Assembly: GCA_022736555.1 (NCBI GenBank)
Contig: DZCW01000006.1
Coordinates: 1 to 40,314, forward strand
Length of the DNA stretch: 40,314 bases
Direction of reading: 5' to 3'
From: Candidatus Saccharimonas sp.
GTDB taxonomy: Bacteria > Patescibacteriota > Saccharimonadia > Saccharimonadales > Saccharimonadaceae
Shown: in pieces, positions 1 through 8,661 of the stretch
Numbering within the stretch: position 1 is the stretch's first letter
Layout: each line of letters starts with the position of its first letter
Notes under the pieces: model-generated
Database searches by the model: none
What the model was told of the DNA's origin: nothing
Seen by the model: only the letters and a program-made list of their open reading frames with translations
Made by a program: the position numbers and the translations under genes

Positions 1-62
1 TCTGGGAAAACCTCAAAACCGACGGCAAAGTCGCTCAGTCTATTGCTAAGTATAAGGGGTAG
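1..62 (+). CDS. C-terminal end of an unidentified protein (partial)
   Basis: Reading from base 3, an open frame runs to a TAG at 60-62 and gives the tail WENLKTDGKVAQSIAKYKG. The residue mix (Lys, Asp, Gly, Ala) looks like a genuine soluble C-terminus, and the stop lies just before a strong hairpin at 86-117. The other two forward frames give less protein-like tails. Only 19 codons are visible, so no family can be named. It converges on the reverse-strand gene at 136-852. Confidence 0.5.
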   Translation, partial: WENLKTDGKVAQSIAKYKG

Positions 63-81
63 GGGATAATACCCTGAAAGG

Positions 82-117
82 AAAAAGCCCTCGAAATTCA
101 AACGAATCTCGAGGGCT
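82..117 (-). terminator. Rho-independent terminator of the reverse-strand gene
   Basis: AGCCCTCGA (86-94) pairs with TCGAGGGCT (109-117), and an inner ATTC/GAAT pair (96-99 with 104-107) continues the stem. On the reverse strand the stem is followed directly by TTTTT (complement of 82-86). It therefore terminates the gene at 136-852 and may also stop transcription of the gene ending at 62. A second small hairpin, CGGTAT-TTT-ATACCG, follows at 121-135. Confidence 0.85.
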
Positions 118-135
118 ATTCGGTATTTTATACCG

Positions 136-852
136 TTAAACCAATACATCTCTTACGGTGGGCGATACACAATCCTTAATTGACATGCTAGAACATACAC
201 AACCTAATTTTAGTCGTTGGATATTATCCCAATAACCTAAATAAACGGTACTATTCCAATCATCAATTTGATAGAATTGATAACCTGCCATATTCACTAG
301 TAGCAACCTCTTTTTCCAATCCTTCATTAGATCGGGTAATAACGTTGCGGCCATCAACACCTCGTTTGTCACTAATCTAGCGGAAGTGTCGGTCATATCC
401 CAACATTCTTCGGCTGATTTCCCTGAATTTGCAGTTGGATCAAATATAACCCAACGTATTCCCGGGATATATTTAGTTCCAGGTGTTAGCCGTAGCGAAC
501 CATAATCATTTTTTAGCTTGGATAGGCACCACTTTTCTCCAAATGTGGATTGTGGTTTTAAAAAATCCCACCAAGCTTCGAGCGTGTTTCTGAAACCCAC
601 AACTTCGTCATAATCTGGCAAATTAACAGTTAGTAACAGAAACTCATTCGGCTTTAGTTTGACATGGGGCACTGGTGGTATGTCACTAGACATAAAACCA
701 GGTTGGTTATCAAAATAGATTTCTAAAAAGACTCCTACTTTCATGATCTGCCATCTGCACTGACGTTGAAGATCTTGAGCAAGATTCATACATACATCTC
801 TTTCGGCCGTATATTTTTTCAACTCTTGTTGAGAACGGCACAATATATTCAT
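136..852 (-). CDS. Unrecognised 238-aa protein
   Basis: The reverse-strand frame has a clean ATG at 850-852 and a TAA at 136-138, with its own terminator at 82-117. The product looks soluble. It is rich in Trp (several WW/W-D contexts such as EAWWDFLKP and KWCLSKL) and has scattered Cys (CRSQ, CMNL, CRWQ, ECWD, GCVCSS, DCVS). The first 35 residues look helical (SQQELKKYTAERD); the rest is mixed alpha/beta. No signal peptide, membrane segment or catalytic motif is visible. It stands alone between two oppositely oriented units and I do not recognise its family. Its composition (more Trp and Cys than neighbouring proteins) would fit an acquired or lineage-specific gene, but that is inference. 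Confidence 0.7.
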   Translation of the reverse strand: MNILCRSQQELKKYTAERDVCMNLAQDLQRQCRWQIMKVGVFLEIYFDNQPGFMSSDIPPVPHVKLKPNEFLLLTVNLPDYDEVVGFRNTLEAWWDFLKPQSTFGEKWCLSKLKNDYGSLRLTPGTKYIPGIRWVIFDPTANSGKSAEECWDMTDTSARLVTNEVLMAATLLPDLMKDWKKRLLLVNMAGYQFYQIDDWNSTVYLGYWDNIQRLKLGCVCSSMSIKDCVSPTVRDVLV

Positions 853-1003
853 TCAATATAAACACATTATGCCGCTCTCACATCACTGTTGGATTGTAAA
901 GGTTCTTATTTATATTGTAACATAAAATATCATATTATGCAATAAATAGTACGTTGTTTTGAGCGTTGTTTGATAACTGGGGGGTGCAGTTTTAAGATTA
1001 AAA

Positions 1004-1012
1004 TGTTACAAT
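1004..1012 (+). promoter_or_regulatory. Extended -10 promoter of pyk
   Basis: TGTTACAAT (TGn plus the -10 hexamer TACAAT at 1007-1012) lies 8 bases before the ATG at 1021. Transcription would start at or next to the start codon, so the message is probably leaderless. No good -35 hexamer is visible at the expected distance. Confidence 0.6.
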
Positions 1013-1020
1013 CATTCGAT

Positions 1021-2433
1021 ATGAGCATTATATTTAAACGAACAAAAATACTAGCAACCTTAGGCCCAATTACTAATTCCAGCGAAATGATTGAAAAATT
1101 AGCCGCTGCTGGAGTCAATGGTTTTCGCCTAAATTTTAGTCACGGAACCTACGATGAGCGCGATCAACAAATCGAATGGATACGACAAACTACCGCCAAA
1201 ACTGGCAAACCAGTCGCCATTTTACAGGATCTGCAAGGGCCAAAAATCCGCCTAGGCAGCCTAACTAATAACGTCGAAGTTGCAACTGGCGATGAATTAA
1301 TACTCGATTTTGCCGCTGAACATAACGGTTTTACTATACCAGTCCAATATAATTTGGCTGAAAAAACCAAACCAGGCGAGCCACTTTATATCTTTGACGG
1401 TAAAATTCGAACAACCGTATTAGAGGTCGTTAGTGATACCGCTATCAAAATACGTGTCGAAAACCCAGGAACTCTGATGAGTCGCAAGGGTATTAACTTA
1501 CCAGACACTGACTTTGCAGGTGATATTATAACCCCTAAAGATGTGGCGGACATTGAATTTGGTGCTACGCGCGATATCGATTATGTTGCTCTCAGTTTTG
1601 TGCAGAGTGCTGATGATATTAATAATTTACGTCAGATATTAGTAGCTAACGGCTCTAACGCTCAGATTATTGCCAAGGTCGAGACGAAATCAGCGATTGT
1701 TCCTGAAACACTCGAAGAAATCGTCAAAGCCAGTGATGGCGTTATGGTGGCTAGGGGTGATTTAGCTGTTGAAGTGGGGGCAGAAATTGTTCCAATCGTT
1801 CAGCGCCGGATTATTACGTTATGCCGAAAATATGGTCGCCTAAGTATTGTCGCTACTCAGATGATGTCGAGTATGGTTGACTCGCCAGAGCCTACTAGGG
1901 CTGAAGCCAGTGATGTTTCTAATGCTGTAGTGCAGGGATCTGACGTAGTGATGCTTTCTGACGAGACTGCTAACGGAAAATATCCACTCGAGACAGTTGC
2001 TGCTATGAAAAGGGTAATCCTATACACCCAAGACCACGAACCGGTCGAACAGATTAAAGATAAATTTACCGAGAACGAAAAACAGTGTGATGCTATATGT
2101 GTAGCGGCTATTAGCTTGGCGAAACAGCTAAGCGTTGCGGCGATTATTGTCGAAACTAAATCTGGCGCGACCGCTGCTAACGTAGCCACTCATAGACCAT
2201 TATTGCCAATTATTAGTGTTACTAGTGAAGTTAGGACGGCGCAGCAACTAGCACTATGTTACGCTAATCGCAGCTATGTTCGTCCAGATGGCGATGAAGC
2301 GGGTTACGAGCTAGCCAAAGAGCTAAAAGAGCAAGGTTATCTAGGTGATGATCCAATTAAGGTTGTTGTGATAAGTGGACAGCAGCCTGGCGCAGTTGGC
2401 ACGACCGATACTATAAAAATACGCACAATATAG
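1021..2433 (+). CDS. pyk: Pyruvate kinase
   Basis: Last step of glycolysis: converts phosphoenolpyruvate and ADP to pyruvate and ATP in the cytoplasm. The frame is open from a TTG at 970, but the ATG at 1021 gives 470 aa, begins KRTKILATLGP as family members do, and sits 8 bases after an extended -10; 1003 is a less likely alternative. Visible motifs are LNFSHGT, DLQGPKIRLG, IIAKVETKSAI (substrate-binding region), GVMVARGDLAVEVG and ATQMMSSMVDSPEPTRAE, then SDVVMLSDETANGKYP where many relatives have SGETA. A C-terminal regulatory-type domain (about 345-470) is present and length is normal. Triosephosphate isomerase follows, so two glycolytic enzymes are neighbours. High certainty. Confidence 0.97.
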   Translation: MSIIFKRTKILATLGPITNSSEMIEKLAAAGVNGFRLNFSHGTYDERDQQIEWIRQTTAKTGKPVAILQDLQGPKIRLGSLTNNVEVATGDELILDFAAEHNGFTIPVQYNLAEKTKPGEPLYIFDGKIRTTVLEVVSDTAIKIRVENPGTLMSRKGINLPDTDFAGDIITPKDVADIEFGATRDIDYVALSFVQSADDINNLRQILVANGSNAQIIAKVETKSAIVPETLEEIVKASDGVMVARGDLAVEVGAEIVPIVQRRIITLCRKYGRLSIVATQMMSSMVDSPEPTRAEASDVSNAVVQGSDVVMLSDETANGKYPLETVAAMKRVILYTQDHEPVEQIKDKFTENEKQCDAICVAAISLAKQLSVAAIIVETKSGATAANVATHRPLLPIISVTSEVRTAQQLALCYANRSYVRPDGDEAGYELAKELKEQGYLGDDPIKVVVISGQQPGAVGTTDTIKIRTI

Positions 2434-2527
2434 CTTATCAGTTTAATTCATTTCTAAAAAGCTCACTAGACGGTGAGGCCAATTTAGAGTAAACTAAAAA
2501 ATGATAAACATAAGCGACAAACAACAG

Positions 2528-3313
2528 ATGGCACAAGACAAAAAACTGATTATAGGCAACTGGAAGATGAATCTCGATATGCACGAGGCCAGTTTGTATT
2601 TGCACAAATTATCTAAATTGATCAAAAACCATCGTGATGTTGAGGTTGTGTTAGCCCCAACGGTTTTGTCGTTGCAATCACTGAGCCTACAGGTTAATTT
2701 GCGACAATTCAAACTAGCTGCTCAGAACTTTTATTGGCGAGATATGGGGGCTTACACGGGTGAAGTTTCGGCTTCACAGCTACGCGGTATTGTTCAATAC
2801 GCATTAGTTGGGCATTCAGAACGTCGTCATGTTTTTGGTGAAACCGACAAAGATGTCTGTAATAAGGTTGCGGCCGCAGTGCGTAATGGTATTAGACCGG
2901 TTATATGTATAGGTGAGACCGCCTGGGATAGATCAAACAATGAAACTCAGGATGTCTTACACGATCAATTGATCGGTGGTTTGGCAAATATTACTAGCGA
3001 GGAATTATCGCAGGTTGTGATTGCCTATGAACCTGTTTGGGCGGTTGGTACCGGCCAAAACGCTTTACTTGGTGATGTCAGATTAGCAATTATGATGATT
3101 CGTAAACAAATTGAAAATCTATATGGGGCAACCGCTGCAGCTTCGGCTCAGGTACTGTATGGCGGAAGTGTTACGACTGATAGTGCTGCTGATTATTTGG
3201 CGCTGCCTGGGGTTGACGGTTTGTTAATCGGGGCTGCCAGCTTGAACGCTTATGTATTTAGTGAAATAATTAAAAGAGCACACAAAGGCTCGACGTTAGC
3301 TAAGAAAGATTAG
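2528..3313 (+). CDS. tpiA: Triosephosphate isomerase
   Basis: Interconverts dihydroxyacetone phosphate and glyceraldehyde 3-phosphate in glycolysis. Family landmarks are in order: IIGNWKMN (N-terminal Lys), GHSERRHVFGETD (catalytic His), AYEPVWAVGTG (catalytic Glu), LYGGSVT and GLLIGAASL (phosphate loops). The frame is open from an ATG at 2501, but the ATG at 2528 gives a standard N-terminus (MAQDKKLIIGNWKMN) and 261 aa, the usual family length. The 2501 start, 5 bases after a TAAACT -10-like hexamer, would add nine residues and cannot be excluded. The gene follows pyk by under 100 bases and is followed 11 bases later by a tail-anchored protein gene that probably shares its transcript. Confidence 0.95.
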   Translation: MAQDKKLIIGNWKMNLDMHEASLYLHKLSKLIKNHRDVEVVLAPTVLSLQSLSLQVNLRQFKLAAQNFYWRDMGAYTGEVSASQLRGIVQYALVGHSERRHVFGETDKDVCNKVAAAVRNGIRPVICIGETAWDRSNNETQDVLHDQLIGGLANITSEELSQVVIAYEPVWAVGTGQNALLGDVRLAIMMIRKQIENLYGATAAASAQVLYGGSVTTDSAADYLALPGVDGLLIGAASLNAYVFSEIIKRAHKGSTLAKKD

Positions 3314-3324
3314 AGGTGGGACAA

Positions 3325-4353
3325 GTGAAAGATTTGGATTACGACGAACTCGACAAGGCTGTAAATTCCTTAATTGGCGGCAATCCCCGCGATAACCGTG
3401 CGGACAATCAACCTAGACATGATGATGTCAAAAAAACAACTCCAAGCCAATCTACGGTTAGAACCCTTGCTTCATCTGCATCGCCATTAGTGGCCAGGCG
3501 TAGCACTGGACAATTCATGGATGTAGTACATCCTTCATCTAATATGTGTCCATCATTACCTCTAATTATGCCCGAGCGAAAAATAGGATTAAAGACCGTG
3601 GCATCTATGCCGGCAAAATTAGTTGATAACCCAGTTTTAAGGCCTGCTAGTGCGATGCCTGCGCCTACACCTGCAGCTAACAATAGTTGGCCAGATCCAA
3701 TTGACTATCATGCTAATAATCGCGATGGCATGGCTAATAATAGCCAACCGGAATCCCATGACGACACTGAGGGTGATGATATTGACAAGATTAGCGATGA
3801 TATCAATAAAACCCTAGGTCAAACACCAGAAGACCCTTCAGAGTCACCATTTATATCTGGCGCCAAAGTCGACAAAAGGCCATTAGGTGCTTTTTCAGCC
3901 GAATCGTCGGATATGGCAAATGAATCATCTCTGGTTGAGGCTTCATCGGATCAATCTGATCGTAACACTATTAATGAGCAAACCAACGATGTTGATGCGC
4001 CGCTACCTGCTGAATTACAGAGTGATTTGTTATCGATTGAATCTAGCGGTTCTGCTAGCCCAATGGATTCTAGCATTAGTTCTGCACCGACTGCACCTAG
4101 CACTAATATGCCAGTTAATAATCAATTAACTGATAACGGATCGATCAGTAAACAATATCAGGAACAGCCAAGTTCTGGCGATCAGAATACTGGTGCGATT
4201 TATGATACTGATGCATATCACAAAACTCTGTTATTACCAGCCAAGACGAAATCCGATTGGATGTGGGTTTTGTGGATATTTATTCTATTGATAATTGGTG
4301 CAGGTGCTGGCGCAGCAGTCTATTTCTTTGTCCTACCACAACTACATCTGTAA
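3325..4353 (+). CDS. Tail-anchored low-complexity membrane protein
   Basis: About 342 aa from a GTG at 3325, which has a good ribosome site (AGAGG, 3312-3316) 8 bases upstream; a GTG at 3316 would overlap that site. Three regions are visible: a short ordered N-terminus (MKDLDYDELDKAVNSLIGG); a long disordered middle rich in Ser, Asp, Asn, Pro and Gln (about 20-305); and one C-terminal hydrophobic helix (WMWVLWIFILLIIGAGAGAA and onward) ending PQLHL. This is a tail-anchor layout, with the bulk of the protein predicted in the cytoplasm and a very short outside end. No enzyme motif is seen. It lies downstream of tpiA and just before pcrA, which has its own promoter. Function unknown; the conserved-looking N-terminal segment could be a docking peptide, which is inference. 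Confidence 0.8.
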   Translation: MKDLDYDELDKAVNSLIGGNPRDNRADNQPRHDDVKKTTPSQSTVRTLASSASPLVARRSTGQFMDVVHPSSNMCPSLPLIMPERKIGLKTVASMPAKLVDNPVLRPASAMPAPTPAANNSWPDPIDYHANNRDGMANNSQPESHDDTEGDDIDKISDDINKTLGQTPEDPSESPFISGAKVDKRPLGAFSAESSDMANESSLVEASSDQSDRNTINEQTNDVDAPLPAELQSDLLSIESSGSASPMDSSISSAPTAPSTNMPVNNQLTDNGSISKQYQEQPSSGDQNTGAIYDTDAYHKTLLLPAKTKSDWMWVLWIFILLIIGAGAGAAVYFFVLPQLHL

Positions 4354-4371
4354 TAATGAGCTGATCTAGTC

Positions 4372-4377
4372 TATAAT
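4372..4377 (+). promoter_or_regulatory. -10 box (TATAAT) of pcrA, leaderless type
   Basis: A perfect TATAAT ends 8 bases before the ATG at 4386, so transcription should start at or within a couple of bases of the start codon. There is no room for a Shine-Dalgarno site and only a weak -35 region. Confidence 0.65.
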
Positions 4378-4385
4378 AGATATTA

Positions 4386-6491
4386 ATGGACTTACTTGAT
4401 GGGCTAAACCCGGCACAAAGTGAAGCGGTGCAGATAAAATCTGGACCGCTGCTTATTCTAGCTGGGGCTGGTAGTGGTAAAACAAAAACTCTGACTAATC
4501 GCATAGCGTATCTGATCGCGAACGATTCAGTTATGCCGAGTGAAATCTTGGCGGTGACATTTACTAACAAAGCGGCGCGCGAAATGCGTGAACGTTTGGG
4601 TGTTTTATTGAAACAAAGTAGCGCACATCGTGGTTTTATGCCTTGGATGGGGACTTTTCACGGAATTTGCGTGCGTATGCTGCGAATTGACGGCGAAGCT
4701 GTTGGTGTACCTAAAAACTTTGTGATCTATGACGAGGATGACAGGCAAGGGCTAGTCAAACAAGTCATGAAACGATTAGCGATTAGCGACAATGATATCA
4801 AGGCTAAATCTGTTAGCGCAGCTATTTCTAGTAGTAAAAACGAAATGGTCAGTCCCGAGGAATACGAAGCAAGCGCTCAGGCGCCTTATCAGAAAAATGT
4901 TGCCAAAATTTACAAAAAATACGAGGAACTTCGTAAAATTGCTGGTGCGCTCGATTTTGACGATCTGTTGATCGAGGTCGTACATTTGTTACGCGAATCA
5001 TCAACCGTACGTACAAAATGGCAGAAAAACTTCAAACATATTCTAATCGACGAGTATCAGGACACTAATGCCGCGCAGTACAATATTATTAAATTATTAG
5101 TTAACGATCAGCGCAATATTTGTGTAGTGGGTGATGATTGGCAATCAATTTATAGTTGGCGCGGGGCTGACTTTACCAATATTCTCAATTTTGAACGTGA
5201 CTTCAAGGGTGCAAAAGTCATTAAACTAGAACAAAATTATCGCAGTACTGGCAATATTCTGGATGCGGCCAGCAATGTTATTGCTAAAAACGTCAATCGA
5301 ACCGATAAAAAATTATGGACGACCGTTGGCCCGGGCGCACCAGTTCAAGTTCACGAATTATATGACGAAGCCGAAGAAGCCAACCTAGTAGCTGAACGAA
5401 TTTCGTCACACGTCGCTATGGGTGCTAGAAAATTCGGTGATTTCGCAATACTTTATCGAACAAATGCCCAGAGTTACACATTAGAACGAGCTTTTCTGCG
5501 ATTTCGAGTGCCTTATCAAATCGTTGGCGGCGTTAGGTTCTATGATCGCAAAGAAATCAAAGATATCATTGCTTATTTACGTCTAACATATCAACCACAG
5601 GATCGTATGAGCTTTAGTCGAATTGTTAATATTCCCACTAGGGGCGTAGGGGCTATGAGTTTGGAAAAATTCTTGTTATGGCAATCTGAAAGTGGGATGG
5701 ATATTATAACCGCCCTAGCTAGTGTCGAACAAACCAGCACTATTACGGCCAAGGCTAAATCAGCTCTGGCGGATTTAGGCGAGAAATTACGCTCTGCTCA
5801 ATCTGATTTAGAGACAACTAGCCCAAATGAAATAATTGAAAAAATATTATCACTCACGGGTTATCGTCAGTATATCGCCGACGGTACACCACAGGCCGAG
5901 GAACGTGAAGCCAATATCGGGGCGTTATTATCTGATGCCCAGAATTTTGCAACCCTACCTGACTTTTTAGAGGAAGTAGCCTTAATGTCGAGTGCTGACA
6001 CTAGTAGCGATGGCCAAAAGGTAACGCTAATGACATTACATGCCGCCAAAGGCTTGGAATTTCCAGTTGTGTTTATTGTTGGTGTCGAAGAGGGGATATT
6101 GCCTCACGCTATGGTTTACGAAGCTGGCACAGCCGAACTCGAGGAAGAGCGACGTTTAATGTATGTTGGTATGACTAGGGCGCGCGAAGAATTGCACCTA
6201 ACCTATGCCGCTAGTCGAATTCAGTTTGGCGTACGTAGTTATAATCCAGTCTCACGATTTATCGAGGATATGGGTAACCAAGTGGCACTTTCAGCCCCAG
6301 TCGCGCCGCATTTTACACCTAGCCAAGAATTTTACAGTGATGAATTATTCACCGTTGGTGAACACGTTAGATCATCATCATTTGGTACTGGCGAAGTGGT
6401 AGAGGTTGATGGTTTAGCACTTACGATCAAGTTTGATAATGGTCAAACGAAAAAGCTAAATATTGAATACGCCCGGTTGGAAAAAATTTAA
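4386..6491 (+). CDS. pcrA: Superfamily 1A DNA helicase, PcrA/UvrD type
   Basis: An ATP-driven 3'-5' helicase acting in nucleotide-excision and mismatch-type repair and in clearing recombination intermediates. All SF1 motifs are seen in order: Q-motif GLNPAQSEAVQ, Walker A LAGAGSGKTKTLTNR, Ia AVTFTNKAAREM, Walker B ILIDEYQDTN, III VGDDWQSIYSWRGAD, IV EQNYRST, V MTLHAAKGLEFPVVF, and VI RRLMYVGMTRAREELHL. The C-terminus has a Tudor-like/RNA-polymerase-contact segment (VGEHVRSSSFGTGEVVEVDG). At 701 aa it is near full length. It lies in the same window as uvrA and uvrC, which act before it in excision repair, but not in their operon. High certainty for the family; PcrA versus UvrD is only naming. 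Confidence 0.95.
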   Translation: MDLLDGLNPAQSEAVQIKSGPLLILAGAGSGKTKTLTNRIAYLIANDSVMPSEILAVTFTNKAAREMRERLGVLLKQSSAHRGFMPWMGTFHGICVRMLRIDGEAVGVPKNFVIYDEDDRQGLVKQVMKRLAISDNDIKAKSVSAAISSSKNEMVSPEEYEASAQAPYQKNVAKIYKKYEELRKIAGALDFDDLLIEVVHLLRESSTVRTKWQKNFKHILIDEYQDTNAAQYNIIKLLVNDQRNICVVGDDWQSIYSWRGADFTNILNFERDFKGAKVIKLEQNYRSTGNILDAASNVIAKNVNRTDKKLWTTVGPGAPVQVHELYDEAEEANLVAERISSHVAMGARKFGDFAILYRTNAQSYTLERAFLRFRVPYQIVGGVRFYDRKEIKDIIAYLRLTYQPQDRMSFSRIVNIPTRGVGAMSLEKFLLWQSESGMDIITALASVEQTSTITAKAKSALADLGEKLRSAQSDLETTSPNEIIEKILSLTGYRQYIADGTPQAEEREANIGALLSDAQNFATLPDFLEEVALMSSADTSSDGQKVTLMTLHAAKGLEFPVVFIVGVEEGILPHAMVYEAGTAELEEERRLMYVGMTRAREELHLTYAASRIQFGVRSYNPVSRFIEDMGNQVALSAPVAPHFTPSQEFYSDELFTVGEHVRSSSFGTGEVVEVDGLALTIKFDNGQTKKLNIEYARLEKI

Positions 6492-6506
6492 TTTCACTGC
6501 CTTTTC

Positions 6507-6515
6507 TGGTATAAT
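6507..6515 (+). promoter_or_regulatory. Extended -10 promoter of the G5/tail-lysozyme gene
   Basis: TGGTATAAT (TGn-TATAAT) with a weak TTTAAT at the -35 position (6487-6492). The predicted start near 6522 leaves a leader of about 25 bases containing GGGGA upstream of the ATG at 6547. Confidence 0.6.
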
Positions 6516-6546
6516 TAGACACAAACTGTGGGGAAAATGCGAGTAA

Positions 6547-7830
6547 ATGAATAGTTTGATGCGAAAATCTGCGATGCCACTGCGTGTAATTGTAGCTGCG
6601 GCTGTATTTTTGATACTCGTGATTATTATGACCCTTTCTAGGGTAACTCACGCTGATAATGGTGTTACACTTCAAAATGGTCGTTTGATAACTATCCATG
6701 ATCGTGGTGTAGAAAATGTGATCTTATCTCAGGCGACAACTATTGGTGATGCCCTCAAAGAAGCTGGAATAATTATTGATAGTAAGGATGCTGTCGAGCC
6801 CGCTGTTACTGAAAAATTAGTGGCATCTAGCTATCAAGTTAATATCTATCGTGTTAGACCGGTTATCATCGTCGATGGTAGTATTCGTGAAAAAATAGTC
6901 ACTCCTTATCAAACAGCCGAACAGATTACTAAAAGCGCTAATATCACGCTCTACCCCGAGGATAAAACAACGATTGATCGGGTAGATAATATATCCGAAG
7001 GGGCTGGGTTACAATTAATTATTACGCGTGCCACACCTTTTAGTTTTGATTTATATGGCAGTACGACGACTGCTCGCACGCAGGCTACAACAATCGGCGG
7101 TATGTTATTAGAAAAAGGCATTAAACTCACCAGAGACGACCACGTTTCGCCTAGTCCAGACACACAAATAACTAGCGGGATGGCGATCAGGGTTTGGCGT
7201 GAAGGCAAGCAAACCATAACTGTTAGTGAAGTCATAAACTTCGAAGTTGAACAAATAAAAAATGCCGATCAGCCAGTTGGCTATACTGCTGTTACGGCTC
7301 CTGGTGAAAACGGTTCACGCAATGTTACTTATGAAATTACAATCCAAAACGGTCAAGAAGTTAGTCGAACCGCAATCGCTAATATTATTACTAAACCAGC
7401 TACGAAACAAATTGAAGTTGTCGGTGCCAAGGGTAAGTACACTACACCTAGTGAAAACCAGACTATCACATGGAATTTCCTGATTAGCAACGGCTTTAGT
7501 AGGTATCAAACAGCCGGTATTATGGGCAATTTAATGCAAGAACATGGTTTTAACACCTCCGATACTTCGGGCGGTTACGGAATAGTGCAATGGACCGGTG
7601 CTCGTCGTTCCGAGCTATTATCGCAACCATATCCTGAAAATATCTATACCCAGCTGAACTTTTTGATGCACGAGCTCAACACTAATTACAGTAGCGTTCG
7701 TGATACCGTCAAGATGACTAGTACGGTAGACGATGCGACAATTATTTTCCAAAATAAATTTGAACGGTGTGGACTTTGTATGCAAGGAAATCGTATCCGA
7801 TTCGCGTATAATATTTTGGCGAGTTTTTAA
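6547..7830 (+). CDS. Secreted wall protein: DUF348 repeats, G5 domain, phage-tail-type lysozyme
   Basis: A 427-aa exported protein likely to bind and cut cell-wall peptidoglycan. An N-terminal hydrophobic segment (about 12-31) is a signal or anchor. It is followed by ubiquitin-like DUF348-type units (near 38-80, 100-150 and 162-210; signatures TTIGDALKEAGI and TTIGGMLLEKGI). A G5 domain follows (about 220-295, GKQTITVSEVINFEVEQ), then a C-terminal lysozyme-like module (about 305-425) with RYQTAGIMGNLMQEHGFNT and GGYGIVQWTGARR, matching phage-tail-lysozyme proteins. Glu332 in MQEHGF is the likely catalytic acid. DUF348-G5-muralytic order is typical of resuscitation-promoting-factor-like proteins of Gram-positives. 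The stop overlaps the rsmA start by one base (TAATG), so the two are translationally coupled. Confidence 0.88.
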   Translation: MNSLMRKSAMPLRVIVAAAVFLILVIIMTLSRVTHADNGVTLQNGRLITIHDRGVENVILSQATTIGDALKEAGIIIDSKDAVEPAVTEKLVASSYQVNIYRVRPVIIVDGSIREKIVTPYQTAEQITKSANITLYPEDKTTIDRVDNISEGAGLQLIITRATPFSFDLYGSTTTARTQATTIGGMLLEKGIKLTRDDHVSPSPDTQITSGMAIRVWREGKQTITVSEVINFEVEQIKNADQPVGYTAVTAPGENGSRNVTYEITIQNGQEVSRTAIANIITKPATKQIEVVGAKGKYTTPSENQTITWNFLISNGFSRYQTAGIMGNLMQEHGFNTSDTSGGYGIVQWTGARRSELLSQPYPENIYTQLNFLMHELNTNYSSVRDTVKMTSTVDDATIIFQNKFERCGLCMQGNRIRFAYNILASF

Positions 7831-8609
7831 TGGCGCTTAAAAATAACAAATCACTCGGTCAACACTGGTTGCGCGATCGTTTCGTATTGGCGGATATTGC
7901 CGATAGTGCTGAATTAACATCTAGCGATACGGTGCTCGAAATCGGTCCGGGGTTGGGGACATTGACTAGCGAATTGCTTAGGCGGGCGGGTAGGGTAGTG
8001 GCGGTTGAATTCGATGGTGAATTAGCGCGTAAATTGCCGGCTCAGTTCCCTGGCAAAAATCTACAGGTCATTAACGAAGATATACTCAAATTTGATCTGT
8101 CGTCTCTGCCGTCGGGATATAAAGTAGTGGCCAATATCCCCTATTACATCACTAACAAAATCGTGCAGATGTTGATGACGGCTAATAATAAACCTTCGAC
8201 TGTAGTTCTACTAGTCCAAAAAGAAGTTGCCGAGCGTTTAGCGGCTAAACCTGGCAAAATGAGCATTTTAGCAATTAGCGCTCAGGTTTTTGCGGACGTA
8301 ACACTGGGTGGTGTAGTTCCAGCCGAATTGTTCACGCCGCCGCCAAAAGTGGATAGTCAGGTGGTCATTTTGCATACTCGCCAGTCGTCATTCTTTGCTG
8401 ATATTAATGAAGCTAATTTCTTCCAAGTTGTCAAAGCTGGTTTTTCGGCTAAACGCAAAAAAATGCGTAGTAGTTTAGCTGGTGGCTTAAAATTACCAAA
8501 ACCCGAAATCGAAGTTATCCTAGGGCAGGCTAATATAAATCCTGATATTCGTGCCGAAGCGCTAGACCTAGATGCCTGGGTGCGCTTGACTCGTGTAATT
8601 TATCCATAA
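7830..8609 (+). CDS. rsmA: 16S rRNA (adenine1518/1519-N6) dimethyltransferase
   Basis: Dimethylates two adjacent adenines in the 3' terminal hairpin of 16S rRNA using S-adenosylmethionine, a late step in 30S assembly. Motifs: N-terminal NKSLGQHWLRD (family N-K-x-L-G-Q), motif I VLEIGPGLGTLTSELLRR, acidic loop INEDILKFDL, and motif IV VVANIPYYITNKIV with the NIPYY signature of adenine methyltransferases. The C-terminal helical domain includes FTPPPKVDSQVV. At 259 aa its length is normal. The start codon overlaps the stop of the wall protein by one base, an unusual functional pairing that fits genome compaction rather than a shared role. Confidence 0.95.
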   Translation: MALKNNKSLGQHWLRDRFVLADIADSAELTSSDTVLEIGPGLGTLTSELLRRAGRVVAVEFDGELARKLPAQFPGKNLQVINEDILKFDLSSLPSGYKVVANIPYYITNKIVQMLMTANNKPSTVVLLVQKEVAERLAAKPGKMSILAISAQVFADVTLGGVVPAELFTPPPKVDSQVVILHTRQSSFFADINEANFFQVVKAGFSAKRKKMRSSLAGGLKLPKPEIEVILGQANINPDIRAEALDLDAWVRLTRVIYP

Positions 8610-8640
8610 GCGTAACCGACTACTGATTGTGGTTGTTATC

Positions 8641-8649
8641 TGTTACAAT
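8641..8649 (+). promoter_or_regulatory. Extended -10 promoter of metG
   Basis: TGTTACAAT with the hexamer at 8644-8649, 12 bases before the ATG at 8662. The leader would be at most about 5 bases, so it is effectively leaderless. Confidence 0.6.
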
Positions 8650-8661
8650 ATTATTTGAGTT

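Noticed and set aside
2461-2480. Hairpin CTCAC/GTGAG with a T run on the reverse strand
   Set aside because: There is no reverse-strand gene upstream of it, and on the forward strand it has no T tract before tpiA. Probably chance.
6537-6554. Upstream ATG before the G5/tail-lysozyme gene
   Set aside because: It gives only five codons before TAG and is out of frame with the gene. Too short to call a leader peptide on this evidence.
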